Below are positions 1-8,780 of a DNA stretch of 64,000 nt, piece by piece. Where the stretch lies: the NCBI RefSeq assembly GCF_031846185.1, contig NZ_JAVRIF010000002.1, positions 434,001 to 498,000 of the forward strand. The letters run 5' to 3'. The position numbers and the translations under genes were made by a program. The DNA comes from Thalassotalea_H castellviae. GTDB taxonomy: Bacteria > Pseudomonadota > Gammaproteobacteria > Enterobacterales > Alteromonadaceae. Every line of letters begins with the position of its first letter. Position 1 is the stretch's first letter. The notes below the pieces were generated by a model. The model was given only the letters and a program-made list of their open reading frames with translations. It made no database searches and was not told the DNA's origin.

Positions 1-146
1 ACTTTAACTTCGCTGGTTTTCACTGCTGCTTTCATGTCATTATTAACCGCTAGTTTTGCATCACCTTCGTTAGCATGTGCTACATAAGAACCGATGGCAC
101 AAGTTAAAACTACTGCAGTTACTTTTTTTAAACTAATTGTATTCAT
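1..146 (-). CDS. Partial small secreted protein, possible GlrR/sigma54 target
   Basis: The gene runs off the left edge; about 48 codons are visible from the ATG at 144-146, which follows an AAAGGA ribosome site. The N-terminus is a typical Sec signal peptide: two lysines near residues 7-8, a hydrophobic stretch around residues 9-20 and an AHA cleavage site near residue 25, followed by a Lys/Asn/Ala-rich mature start. I do not recognise the family. Its upstream region carries a sigma54-like promoter and TGTC-N10-GACA-type sites, so it may be controlled by the GlrK/GlrR system encoded next door. That link is inference from site spacing, not shown. Confidence 0.55.
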   Translation of the reverse strand, partial: MNTISLKKVTAVVLTCAIGSYVAHANEGDAKLAVNNDMKAAVKTSEVK

Positions 147-177
147 TATTTTATCCTTTCTTTTTGTTATCAACGTC

Positions 178-195
178 AGTCTCTAACATGAGACA
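178..195. promoter_or_regulatory. GlrR-like site 1 (imperfect)
   Basis: AGTC-N10-GACA, one mismatch to the TGTC-N10-GACA motif known for the response regulator GlrR (QseF) in enterobacteria. It shares its inner bases with the two sites upstream (GTC-n-C-y-AA-y-w-w-GAGACA). It lies downstream of the predicted sigma54 start point, so it would be a 5'-UTR or repression-type site if it is used at all. Confidence 0.4.
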
Positions 196-207
196 TACAA
201 ACAGACA

Positions 208-225
208 TTGCACACGACGTACCAA
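208..225 (-). promoter_or_regulatory. Sigma54-type promoter for the left-edge gene
   Basis: On the minus strand this reads TTGGTACGTCGTGTGCAA, with the GG and GC doublets separated by 10 bases as sigma54 RNA polymerase requires (family consensus TGGCAYR-N4-TTGCW). The predicted start of transcription is near 198, about 50 bases before the ATG of the left-edge gene. Two TGTC-N10-GACA sites lie upstream of it at about 75 and 200 bp, the expected position for enhancer sites. Confidence 0.5.
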
Positions 226-277
226 GTATTTAAGTAATTGATAATAAAGAAATTAAATAAAAATCATTGTCAGTTAT

Positions 278-295
278 TGTCGCTAATAAGAGACA
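278..295. promoter_or_regulatory. GlrR-like binding site 2
   Basis: A perfect TGTC-N10-GACA (TGTCGCTAATAAGAGACA), centred about 75 bp upstream of the minus-strand sigma54-like promoter, a usual enhancer distance. The motif is established for GlrR at glmY-type promoters; use here is inferred from the adjacent glrR gene. Confidence 0.5.
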
Positions 296-390
296 GTTAA
301 ATAAATTTATAATTATTCCCCCCTAACTACTGAGTTAAAGAATAAAAATTTACTATATTTATCAATAAGTAAGGTCGATAAACAACCACA

Positions 391-430
391 AAACAACACT
401 GTCACCAATTAGAGACAGTGTTGTTTTTTT
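391..430 (+). terminator. Perfect hairpin with T-tract upstream of glrK
   Basis: A perfect 13-bp stem (391-403 with 414-426), a 10-base loop and a following run of T form a canonical intrinsic terminator on the plus strand. No protein gene is visible upstream on this strand, so it could end a small RNA, in line with the sRNA gene glmY lying upstream of glrK in enterobacteria, or it could be an operator. No plus-strand promoter was recognised between 230 and 390. Confidence 0.5.
400..417. promoter_or_regulatory. GlrR-like binding site 3
   Basis: A second perfect TGTC-N10-GACA (TGTCACCAATTAGAGACA). It is embedded in a longer perfect dyad (391-426), so it may be either a strong operator or simply the upper part of a terminator stem. 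Confidence 0.4.
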
Positions 431-496
431 GCTGAAATACCGTAAAAATACAACGACATCATTTTACTCATAAAATATATTCATTAAGGTTGCCGA

Positions 497-1987
497 TTGA
501 AAAAGCCGATAAAAAAATGGCGGATAGAAACTGTTTTAAATTTTTCTGGTATCCGCCAATGGTCAATAAAGTCACTTACCCTTATCGGTTTTAGTTTAGT
601 TGCTATCCCGCTAACATTTGCCTTGCTATATGGCGCAAATCAAGTCAATAAACTTTCACAACAAGGTAGTTCTGCGATTATCAATGTTGCTGAGTTAGTT
701 AAAATAAACCGACAACTCAGCATTGAAATGAATAAATTGCAACGTTTTGCAAGTCAATATGTGGTGTTAGAAGAACAAGGGTTATACGAACAATTTATTC
801 AACAAAAAGATAAATTAACGCAAATGATCACAACAGAAATGGTGATCTATCAAGACGAGCCACTCAATCAATTAAGCCAGCAACTATTCACAGAAATAGA
901 ACAATTAAATCTACATCAACCAAATTCAATCAATGTCAGTAAAAAATCGTTAGAGTTACTCCAAGAAGAATTCAAAGCATTGTCATCGGTCAGTCAAATG
1001 ATAAATTTTCGCAGTAATGAGTTAATTAGTTCACACGCCCAACAGATGAAAATTTCCGCGGATAGCTTAAGAACAACCATGTTGAACAGTTTGTTAAGTA
1101 TTCCGCTGACAATTGTGATTGCAGGGGTGTTTATTCTATTGATCATTCGTCCTTTAAGACAATTATCAGCTAAAATTTATCGGTTAGAACAAGGTCATTT
1201 TCAACAAAAAATCACTTTTTCGGGTTCGAAAGAAATTAAAGAAATAGCCGACGCGTTAGAGTTAATGCGAGCAAGGTTACATGCCTTAGAATTACAAAAA
1301 TCAAGTTTCATTCGCCATATTTCTCACGAATTGAAAACCCCGTTAGCGGCAATTCGTGAAGGTACTGAGTTATTGTATGATAATAGCGTGGGCCCATTAA
1401 ACGACGACCAACAAGAAATCACTAATATTCTTAAAGTGAGCGTGTCTCGTTTACAAAACTTAATTGAAGATTTATTAGATTTTAATATCGTACTTGACTC
1501 AACAAGTTTGCAAGATGCTGAAAAGTCTCAATTAACATCTATTATTGAACAAAGTATCAACGACAGAAAATTAGACATTCAAAGTAAGCAAGTCACTGTC
1601 GACTCTGATTTAACCCCATTGATAGTTCAAACGAATGCGAAACAACTGTCTGTCATATTAGATAACATTCTCTCAAATGCGATAAAATACTCACCTCAAG
1701 GTGGAAAAATCACAATTCAGTCATACCTAGAAAGTCATGAAATAATATTGAAGATTATCGATCAAGGCCCTGGAATCCCGAGCAGTGCTCAACAACAAGT
1801 GTTCGACGCCTTTTATCAAGGTCCTCCTCCTAACGATAGTAATATAAAAAGTAGTGGCCTAGGTTTAACCATTGTCAAAGAATTATTAATGCGCCTAAAT
1901 GGCGATATTAAATTAACCTCTTTTCCCGCTCCAAAGCATGGGTTAATGGTAACCTTACGCTTTCCATATCATGTTCAAGGCAAATAA
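497..1987 (+). CDS. glrK: Sensor histidine kinase, GlrK/QseE type
   Basis: Membrane sensor kinase of the GlrK-GlrR envelope signalling system. It has an N-terminal membrane helix (about residues 26-46), a periplasmic helical sensor region to about residue 195, a second membrane helix (about 198-217) and a HAMP linker. The HisKA dimerisation domain carries phospho-acceptor His277 in SHELKTPL, and the HATPase domain has the N box (NILSNAIKYS), G1 (DQGPGIP) and G2 (GLGLTIV). The start is a TTG at 497 preceded by AAGG seven bases upstream; no better ATG is available before the first membrane helix. It begins a three-gene operon with the lipoprotein and glrR (gaps of 2 bases and a 4-base overlap), the order known from enterobacterial glrK-qseG-glrR. 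Confidence 0.85.
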   Translation: MKKPIKKWRIETVLNFSGIRQWSIKSLTLIGFSLVAIPLTFALLYGANQVNKLSQQGSSAIINVAELVKINRQLSIEMNKLQRFASQYVVLEEQGLYEQFIQQKDKLTQMITTEMVIYQDEPLNQLSQQLFTEIEQLNLHQPNSINVSKKSLELLQEEFKALSSVSQMINFRSNELISSHAQQMKISADSLRTTMLNSLLSIPLTIVIAGVFILLIIRPLRQLSAKIYRLEQGHFQQKITFSGSKEIKEIADALELMRARLHALELQKSSFIRHISHELKTPLAAIREGTELLYDNSVGPLNDDQQEITNILKVSVSRLQNLIEDLLDFNIVLDSTSLQDAEKSQLTSIIEQSINDRKLDIQSKQVTVDSDLTPLIVQTNAKQLSVILDNILSNAIKYSPQGGKITIQSYLESHEIILKIIDQGPGIPSSAQQQVFDAFYQGPPPNDSNIKSSGLGLTIVKELLMRLNGDIKLTSFPAPKHGLMVTLRFPYHVQGK

Positions 1988-1989
1988 AA

Positions 1990-2562
1990 ATGATGATTGA
2001 TTTAATGAAAACAATTCGCTTTTCACGCTTAAAAATGACGCCGTTGCTATTATTATTCTTTATTCATTTGACTGGCTGTCAGCTCACCGAAAAAAGTAAC
2101 GATGACTCACAATATAGTCACTATTATTTGTGGTTAAAAAGCTTATCGAATCAAGAGTTACTCAAAGAAACAGACAAACAAAAACAAAATATTACGGATG
2201 GGTATTTTAAAGCTGAAGTTAACTTAGCCCTATTGTACGCGCTGCCCAACTCGCCAATATATAATCCATACACAGCAAAAACCACATTAAATAAACTGAC
2301 AATCCCCCCTGAGCAAGCGGTACAAATGTCAGCGGCAGATTTTGGTTTTATTAGTATGATGAAAGATCAACTTAACCAACAAATATTAACCCTGAACAAG
2401 TTAATTTTAACCGAGCAGTTATCTCAAGAAAACCAAAGTTTATTGCAAAGCAAAGCAGCTGAACGGTCGTCGTTAATGTCACAAATTCAAAAACTTAAAC
2501 AACAAATCAATCAACTTAAAAAAATTGAAATTGATATCAACAACCAAGAGCCGTCATCATGA
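1990..2562 (+). CDS. QseG-like lipoprotein between GlrK and GlrR
   Basis: A 190-residue lipoprotein with a hydrophobic signal and lipobox LTGC (Cys30). Internal ATGs at residues 6 and 16 could also serve as starts, since all keep the lipobox. The C-terminal third (about residues 120-180) is Gln/Lys/Leu-rich and likely coiled-coil. Position between kinase and regulator matches enterobacterial QseG, an outer-membrane lipoprotein that interacts with the kinase. Sequence identity to QseG is not evident by eye, so the assignment rests on synteny and architecture. It overlaps glrR by 4 bases, implying translational coupling. Confidence 0.65.
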   Translation: MMIDLMKTIRFSRLKMTPLLLLFFIHLTGCQLTEKSNDDSQYSHYYLWLKSLSNQELLKETDKQKQNITDGYFKAEVNLALLYALPNSPIYNPYTAKTTLNKLTIPPEQAVQMSAADFGFISMMKDQLNQQILTLNKLILTEQLSQENQSLLQSKAAERSSLMSQIQKLKQQINQLKKIEIDINNQEPSS

Positions 2563-3956
2563 TAACCCCTGAACATTCTGCTGAACTAAAAGAAACCATA
2601 CTCATCGTTGATGATGATCCGAGTTTATTGCGATTACTCGGTATTCGTCTTTCAGCCGCGGGTTATGATGTGCTACCAGCTAAAAATGCCAAAGAAGCGT
2701 TAGGGTTATTAAAAAGTTCTCAACCCCAGTTGGTGATCAGTGACTTAAAAATGGATGGCATGGATGGTATGGCACTGTTTGAAAAAATACGTCAACAACA
2801 ACCGAATCTTCCTGTTATTATTATGACCGCACATGGCACGATACCTGATGCGATAAATGCCACTAAACAAGGCGTTTTTAGCTTTTTAACTAAGCCTTTT
2901 CAAAGCCAAGAATTACTCGATACCGTAGAGCAAGCCATTCGATTACAGCCACAAAATGAAATAGGCCAGCAGCAAGCTGACGAAACTTTATGGCGAGAAA
3001 AAATAATTAGCCGTAGTGCGGTAATGTCAACCTTGTTACAACAAGCGAAACAAGTAGCTAAAAGCGACTTTAGCCTATTAATTCAAAGTGAAAGTGGCAC
3101 AGGTAAAGAGTTATTAGCCAAAGCTATCCATTTGGCGAGTAATCGACATAAAAAACCTTTTATTGCGATTAACTGTGCTGCTATTCCCGAACAATTGTTA
3201 GAGTCTGAATTATTTGGCCATCGCAAAGGTGCCTTTACCGGAGCAGAAAAAAATCATGTCGGTTTATTTGAGGCGGCAAATGGAGGCACTTTATTCCTCG
3301 ATGAAATCGGTGATATGCCGATGAATTTTCAGGTAAAACTGTTACGTGCGTTACAAGAGAAAGAAGTTCGCCCATTAGGTAGTACAGTTGCCGTAAAAGT
3401 CGATGTTCGAATCATTGCTGCTACCCATCAAAATTTACAAAAAGCGATTATTAACAAGTCGTTTAGGGAAGATTTATATTATCGTTTAAATGTTGTTGAG
3501 CTTGAGTTACCCCCACTTTCAGACAGAAGAGAAGATATTCCCTTATTAGCCCAACACTTTCTGTCAAAATGTAAAGACAAAAGTGCACATTTAATTAATG
3601 GTTTTTCTAAAGAAGCCATGGAGTTATTAATTAGCGCGCCATGGCCCGGCAATATTCGCCAATTAGAAAACGTGATTGAGCAAAGTGTTGCGCTGTCTTC
3701 AGAGCCCCTGATAAGTGAAGCACTTATTCGCAATGCCTTACGGGATAAAACCTCGCAATTACCGTCCTTTCAAGAAGCGCGCGATCATTTCGAGCGTGAT
3801 TACCTTGCCAAACTTTTAGATATTACCGCCGGCAATGTGTCACAAGCGGCGCGTATTGCGCAAAGAAATCGAACAGAGTTTTATAAATTGTTAAATAAAC
3901 ATCATCTCCAAGCGGAGTCGTTCAGAGAAGAGAAAAAAGAAGACGACCAGACATAA
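2559..3956 (+). CDS. glrR: Sigma54-dependent response regulator GlrR/QseF
   Basis: A 465-residue NtrC-family activator. The receiver domain (residues 1-125) has acidic pocket DDD near 18-20 and phospho-acceptor Asp62. The AAA+ sigma54-interaction domain has Walker A SESGTGKE (177-184), the sigma54-contacting loop GAFTGA (224-229) and Walker B TLFLDEI (about 244-250). A C-terminal Fis-type helix-turn-helix contains GNVSQAARIAQRNR. GlrR activates sigma54 promoters through TGTC-N10-GACA sites in enterobacteria, and two perfect copies of that motif lie just upstream of this operon. It overlaps the upstream lipoprotein gene by 4 bases and is the last gene of the operon. Confidence 0.88.
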   Translation: MITPEHSAELKETILIVDDDPSLLRLLGIRLSAAGYDVLPAKNAKEALGLLKSSQPQLVISDLKMDGMDGMALFEKIRQQQPNLPVIIMTAHGTIPDAINATKQGVFSFLTKPFQSQELLDTVEQAIRLQPQNEIGQQQADETLWREKIISRSAVMSTLLQQAKQVAKSDFSLLIQSESGTGKELLAKAIHLASNRHKKPFIAINCAAIPEQLLESELFGHRKGAFTGAEKNHVGLFEAANGGTLFLDEIGDMPMNFQVKLLRALQEKEVRPLGSTVAVKVDVRIIAATHQNLQKAIINKSFREDLYYRLNVVELELPPLSDRREDIPLLAQHFLSKCKDKSAHLINGFSKEAMELLISAPWPGNIRQLENVIEQSVALSSEPLISEALIRNALRDKTSQLPSFQEARDHFERDYLAKLLDITAGNVSQAARIAQRNRTEFYKLLNKHHLQAESFREEKKEDDQT

Positions 3957-3996
3957 TTTTCAGAGCCGTAATTGCCAGAAATAGAAGAGGATATAA

Positions 3997-4032
3997 AAAG
4001 AAGAAGTAAAACGGTAATTTTACTTCTTCTTT
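3997..4032. terminator. Bidirectional terminator between glrR and amidohydrolase
   Basis: A 15-bp perfect inverted repeat (3997-4011 with 4018-4032) with a 6-base loop sits between two convergent genes. Its A-rich left arm and T-rich right arm would serve both strands. Confidence 0.75.
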
Positions 4033-4061
4033 AAAGCTGATAACTCAATGTTTCGAGTTAG

Positions 4062-5381
4062 CTATTTTTTCATAATATCTAACAATATGTGAACGGTAGC
4101 TTCAACACCAGATTTTACCGCAGGCTCCGGGCTAATTTTAAATAACGGGCTATGATGACTTGCAACAGCAGGGCCACCTGCTTTAGCACGTTCAAAATCA
4201 GCTTTTGGCGTACCACCTACCGAAAAATATACGCTTGGAATATACGGTTCAGTGGTAAAAAAGCCAAAATCTTCAGCCCCCATACCAGAATTATTTGGTG
4301 GCGTTACAGCATCCGCCCCCATTTTATTTACTAAGGTTTGTTTTACTCGTTGTGCGAGCGCTTTATCATTTTGTGTTGGTGGGAAAGAAAATTCACTGAC
4401 AGTTACCTCAGGTAATTTATCGTCTGGCATACCTGCCGTTTTAGCCGTACCGATAGCAACACGTTCTATCGCAGCAAGCAATTGATCTCGTACTCGAGCA
4501 TTTAAACTACGTACTGTTAATTGTAAGTGGGCTTTGTCAGAAATAATGTTGTGTTTAGTACCTGAATGAAACGCTCCAACAGTGATAACTCCTGCATCTC
4601 TTGGCGCTAATTCACGACTGACAATTGTTTGTAAATTAGTGACTATTTGGCTACCGATCATAATAGGGTCTTTACCTTGGTGCGGATATGCTCCGTGCGA
4701 GCCAATACCATGAACAATTATATCTACTGTGTCTGCGCCGGCATAAGGTGAGCCTTCATCAACAGTCACTGTACCCGCTACGTCGCCCGAACTTACATGA
4801 AATGCAAAAGCAAAATCGGGTTTAGGGAAGCGCTGCCATAAATTATCATCCATCATCGCGGATGCGCCTGGGCCACGCTCTTCAGCAGGTTGTCCGATCA
4901 ACATTAACGTGCCTGACCATTGATCTTTAATTGAAGCCATATAGCGAGCCGTCCCGACTAAGCTCGTGATATGAACATCATGGCCACAAGCATGCATAAC
5001 CCCAACTTCTTCGCCATTCCAATCTTTCATCACCACTTTTGAAGCGTTTTTCAATCCCGACTGCTCAGTAACAGGTAAACCATCCATATCGGCGCGCATC
5101 ATTACTGTAGGACCGCTACCGTTTTTCATGATAGCCACAATCCCGGTGCCACCAACATTCTCAGTAACGTCAAAGCCTACCGCTCTTATTTCTTTCGCTA
5201 AACGTTTTGCAGTTTTAAATTCCATTAATGATAATTCAGGGTTACGGTGAAAGTGATCCCATAACGGAGCTAAATGCTCTTTATAGTCCTTTGCTATCTC
5301 TGACTTTATATCACTCGCTTGAACTTGCACGCACAAAAGTGCCAGTGATGTTATGAGTAAACTTTTGGTAAACTTTTTCAT
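4062..5381 (-). CDS. Secreted M20D-family amidohydrolase
   Basis: Zinc-dependent hydrolase of N-acyl amino acids or similar amides, exported by a Sec signal peptide (cut near VQASD, residues 20-24). The M20D metal-binding signature is present: the Cys/His pair in HACGHD, the Glu pair in GQPAEE, His in FHVSS, and a C-terminal ASHHSPLF His. A dimerisation domain occupies the middle (GIGSHGAYPHQGKDP). The 439-residue length is typical of periplasmic members with an added signal. The ATG follows AGGGAAAT. The substrate cannot be told from sequence. It is transcribed alone and convergent with glrR. Confidence 0.82.
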   Translation of the reverse strand: MKKFTKSLLITSLALLCVQVQASDIKSEIAKDYKEHLAPLWDHFHRNPELSLMEFKTAKRLAKEIRAVGFDVTENVGGTGIVAIMKNGSGPTVMMRADMDGLPVTEQSGLKNASKVVMKDWNGEEVGVMHACGHDVHITSLVGTARYMASIKDQWSGTLMLIGQPAEERGPGASAMMDDNLWQRFPKPDFAFAFHVSSGDVAGTVTVDEGSPYAGADTVDIIVHGIGSHGAYPHQGKDPIMIGSQIVTNLQTIVSRELAPRDAGVITVGAFHSGTKHNIISDKAHLQLTVRSLNARVRDQLLAAIERVAIGTAKTAGMPDDKLPEVTVSEFSFPPTQNDKALAQRVKQTLVNKMGADAVTPPNNSGMGAEDFGFFTTEPYIPSVYFSVGGTPKADFERAKAGGPAVASHHSPLFKISPEPAVKSGVEATVHILLDIMKK

Positions 5382-5627
5382 ATTATTTCCCTAGTAGACT
5401 TTTTAATATTACTTATAAAAGAAGTGAGTGCCCGCTTACAGCTCAATAAAAAACGGTAAGTTGCTTTGCTAAATTATTCTTTAATAATGAAATTATCACG
5501 TTTAAAGGCTAAATCACATTGTCTATAGTCTTTAAACGAATATTATATTGATTAATATCACTTTTCCTAAATTTAAAATAGCATAGAATTAACCCGTAAT
5601 ATTTAAATTAATCAAACAGGAAGAATA

Positions 5628-6740
5628 ATGTCAATATCACGTATTAGAAGTTCGCAGCATAAAGTTTATATTCCCGCTTCAGTGCGAGAAAACCAATATT
5701 TATTGGCAAAATTTACCCTCACCGATGACTTAATTAAAAAAGTGTCAGGAAACATTGATGAGAATGCCGAGCAGCCTTATCAAGATTTTTATCAAAAACT
5801 ATCTGAGTTGTTTTTCAAAATTTGCCATGATTTAAATATTGAAAGTTGTCACTTTGTCGGCAATGACAAATTCACTCGCGTGCGTTATTCGCCTGAAAAA
5901 CTAACTGCACAAACCGAGCAACAAATTGTATTTCTTTATAATCCCGTTTATCACTATAGCCAGAATGCTTATTTTGATGGCAGCAAAAAAGCACGCAAAA
6001 TCAACTTAGTATTTTTAACCAACAGCAATGATATTCGCGCTGACGCTCCTTTACTTCATGAAAAAGTAAATCAAGCTGTCAAACAGTTTATCGAGCAAAC
6101 AGGTTTAGCCAAGGGCAGTGTCCGATTATGTGATCACCAACACTTAACTTACGATTTATTCGCTAAAGAAAAAGGTATTACTGGTACACAAACCCATAAA
6201 CTCAGACCCATAGCCGTGCGTTATAAAGCCTCTAACGTTGATGTTGCACCAGAGTCAGATAGCTTAAGCTATGTCACGGTTGAGTTGCCAATCAGTAAAC
6301 GCATCAAGCAACTGGTTGAAATAGACGAAACAGCTTCAGAACCTTATAACGCACTTTATAATTTTATCGCCGATGCAGTAATTCATGCGGCAAAACAACA
6401 TAACTTAAACAATGGCGCGGTTATCGCCAATGGTCTAGTGCCTTTTGTTAGAACCAGCGAAGACGAAATCGTTGTTACCAATGGTGAATTACAAAAATTA
6501 GGCTACAATCCTGAGAACACTTCAGGGGGTTACACTTGTAAATGGTCAGCCGATAAACTGGTTGATTCCGCACAATTAATTTTTATCGCTTCAAATAAAA
6601 ACATCACTAGTCATGGCCACGGCAAGTTTTTATCTCAAGTTGAAAGTGCCTTACGTTCGATGGCCGAAAAACTTGAATACATCAACGATAAAGAAGAATT
6701 AAAAGTAAGATTTCATCAGCACATTGCCAATAATATCTAG
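5628..6740 (+). CDS. DUF3083-like protein of unknown function
   Basis: A 370-residue soluble protein without signal peptide or membrane segments. It resembles, from memory, the DUF3083 family found in Alteromonadales; no function is established for it. Two halves appear related: each has a stretch of type 'vtv/f.LpisKrIkqlv...YnalY.fia' (residues 26-60 and 220-255) followed by an N-rich section, suggesting an internal duplication. The start ATG follows AGGAAG. The gene is monocistronic, with its own terminator downstream. Confidence 0.65.
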   Translation: MSISRIRSSQHKVYIPASVRENQYLLAKFTLTDDLIKKVSGNIDENAEQPYQDFYQKLSELFFKICHDLNIESCHFVGNDKFTRVRYSPEKLTAQTEQQIVFLYNPVYHYSQNAYFDGSKKARKINLVFLTNSNDIRADAPLLHEKVNQAVKQFIEQTGLAKGSVRLCDHQHLTYDLFAKEKGITGTQTHKLRPIAVRYKASNVDVAPESDSLSYVTVELPISKRIKQLVEIDETASEPYNALYNFIADAVIHAAKQHNLNNGAVIANGLVPFVRTSEDEIVVTNGELQKLGYNPENTSGGYTCKWSADKLVDSAQLIFIASNKNITSHGHGKFLSQVESALRSMAEKLEYINDKEELKVRFHQHIANNI

Positions 6741-6767
6741 CCTGTATATAACTATCTGATTACCTAT

Positions 6768-6811
6768 AACGCCCTTAATAAGCTAACGCGATTATTTAGG
6801 GCGTTTTATTT
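6768..6811 (+). terminator. Intrinsic terminator after the DUF3083-like gene
   Basis: AACGCCCT (6768-6775) pairs with AGGGCGTT (6798-6805), followed by a T-rich tail. The arm sequence resembles the R'/L' end of an attC site, but position and T-tail fit a terminator. Confidence 0.7.
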
Positions 6812-6989
6812 TCTTGTCACTCACCTAGTTTTCCTCCCCTAAGCCTAGCTTTAAAGGCCCTTTAGCTGCCAAAAGAAAACTGTATAGGTTTTATTTTTAT
6901 AATATTGTTTATGGTTTAAAGCAAATAAACTTAATAGACTATGTCTCATCGACTTAATGTCACCTAACGTCCGTAAACAAGGAGAGAAC

Positions 6990-7601
6990 ATGGAATTTAT
7001 TGCACTGATTTTATTTGTTTTTTCTACTTCAGGTACACCCGGTCCAAACAACATTATGATTTTAACTTCAGGAGTTAATCATGGTATCCGTGATAGTTTA
7101 CCTCATGTTTTTGGCGTAAACACTGGCTTTTTAGTGATGATAATTTGTGTCGGTTTAGGCATTATGTCGTTATTTCAGCAATGGCCTTTGTTACATCAAC
7201 TGATACAAATACTCGGTATAGGTTACTTGCTATATTTAGCATTTAAAATTGCCACTATGCCGGTTAATAATGAATTAAATAGCGATAAAAAACCTTTTAG
7301 TTTTTTACAAGCGGCTGCATTTCAATGGGTTAACCCTAAAGCCTGGATTATATGTGTCAGTGCGATAGTCGCTTTTTCTACACCTAATAATAATGTTATC
7401 GAACAAGTACTTATTATTTCAGGCTTTTATTTTGTATTTGGACTTCCGTGTTCATTCGCATGGTTAATGGTTGGCAAATGGCTGCAAAATATTTTAACGC
7501 ATGAAGTTTACGTTAAACGATTTAACCGCATAATGGCGATAATATTATTAACATCTTTGTACCCAATGCTGAGCGAAACCATTACTGCCTTTACCGCTTA
7601 G
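6990..7601 (+). CDS. LysE-family amino-acid exporter
   Basis: A 203-residue membrane protein of the LysE/RhtB translocator family, which exports amino acids or related metabolites. The family signature TPGPNNIMILTSGVNHG sits at residues 15-31, and about six hydrophobic helices follow. A longer reading from an ATG at 6957 exists, but the ATG at 6990 has a good ribosome site (GGAGAG) and gives the usual LysE N-terminus. Substrate unknown. The 3' end overlaps the convergent PepSY gene by 11 bases. Confidence 0.8.
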   Translation: MEFIALILFVFSTSGTPGPNNIMILTSGVNHGIRDSLPHVFGVNTGFLVMIICVGLGIMSLFQQWPLLHQLIQILGIGYLLYLAFKIATMPVNNELNSDKKPFSFLQAAAFQWVNPKAWIICVSAIVAFSTPNNNVIEQVLIISGFYFVFGLPCSFAWLMVGKWLQNILTHEVYVKRFNRIMAIILLTSLYPMLSETITAFTA

Positions 7602-8715
7602 CTCGTTTTAAATTTTCCCTTACTTGCTGATGTTGCCTTACTTTGACACGCTTTAACCATAAATAAATGCCAGTAAAAACAAAAAATACAGGTGATGCAC
7701 TGATTAATAACCACAATACTTTTACTGGCCAGCCAATGAATTCGCCAATATGAAATTTATATCTAAAATTCCACACTTGAGTTGTCCAAGATGCTTTGCC
7801 CGCATTAAAAGTAGATAATACTTCACCTGAATAAGGATTTGCCCAACTCCAACTATAACCATGGCTCTCTTGCGGCATTTTCATACGCAAAGCAAGTGGC
7901 TGTTGATCTGTTTTTGGCAAATAGATACGATAAACACTGCCATCAGCTAAAGCAGATTTTGCATTCATATAGGCTTTATCTAACTGAAAATTATTTTTTG
8001 AATCGCTCACTTTACCCTTAAATGTATGTTGCTCTACTTGACCTAAAGTTAACCATTGAACTATCGCTTTAGTTTGCGCTTGCCATTGAAAAGTCATACC
8101 CGTAAAAGCGATTAAAATTAATGGTAAAGCGAATAACACACCTAAAGTACCGTGTAATTGATGAAGTAATACCCTATTTTTCGCCCGCCACCTTACCTTT
8201 AAACGTTTAAGTCGATGTTTTGGTTTTAACCATAGATAAACACCAAAAACTATCTCAATAATTAATATTAAGCTTGCAATCGACATCCACACCTTCATCG
8301 GTGTTTTCCCTTGCTCATCGGTGTACAACAACCAGCGATGCCAAGACATCACAAAGCCATAAAAGGTATCGTAGAAACGATGTTCTAATAATATCTCTCC
8401 TGTATAAGGATTAATATTAAGATACTTTTTATTCGCTAAACGCGCTTGCCAACTATGATTAATCTGGCTTGCTTGTTCAATAATAAGCACTTTCTGTTGG
8501 GTTTTGTTTTCAATACGCTCAACGAGTTCACTTAACGGTAGATAAGCTTTCTTGAGCGGGTTTGGCTTATCTTCTACTAACCAGTATTGTGGATTGATCC
8601 ATGCTTGAATATCTTTGGCATACAGTAATAACCCGCCCGAGATACTTAAACTCACGAGAAACAATCCGCTTAATAATGCTAAGACTAAATGTAATCGGCG
8701 AAACCAAACTTTCAA
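7591..8715 (-). CDS. PepSY-associated inner-membrane protein (PiuB-like)
   Basis: A 374-residue protein with the PepSY-TM architecture: an N-terminal membrane helix (about 12-32), a periplasmic PepSY domain (INPQYWLVEDKPNPL onwards), paired helices in the middle (about 140-165 and 190-212), a second periplasmic PepSY-like region and a C-terminal helix near 335-355. Such proteins sit beside TonB receptors and are thought to help reduce or release siderophore iron at the inner membrane. The start codon is TTG (8713-8715). It lies downstream of a TonB-receptor gene on the same strand, with a hairpin terminator in between that may reduce its expression. Confidence 0.75.
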   Translation of the reverse strand: MKVWFRRLHLVLALLSGLFLVSLSISGGLLLYAKDIQAWINPQYWLVEDKPNPLKKAYLPLSELVERIENKTQQKVLIIEQASQINHSWQARLANKKYLNINPYTGEILLEHRFYDTFYGFVMSWHRWLLYTDEQGKTPMKVWMSIASLILIIEIVFGVYLWLKPKHRLKRLKVRWRAKNRVLLHQLHGTLGVLFALPLILIAFTGMTFQWQAQTKAIVQWLTLGQVEQHTFKGKVSDSKNNFQLDKAYMNAKSALADGSVYRIYLPKTDQQPLALRMKMPQESHGYSWSWANPYSGEVLSTFNAGKASWTTQVWNFRYKFHIGEFIGWPVKVLWLLISASPVFFVFTGIYLWLKRVKVRQHQQVRENLKRAKR

Positions 8716-8780
8716 GACACTTACCTTTTAACTGACAAAATGGACTTCATATCCGCAAAATGATTGAAAAACCAACCGAC

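Noticed and set aside
6768..6805. An AACGCCC...GGGCGTT pair resembling an attC end.
   Set aside because: It follows a single gene, has a T-tail and no inner attC arms, so it is a terminator.
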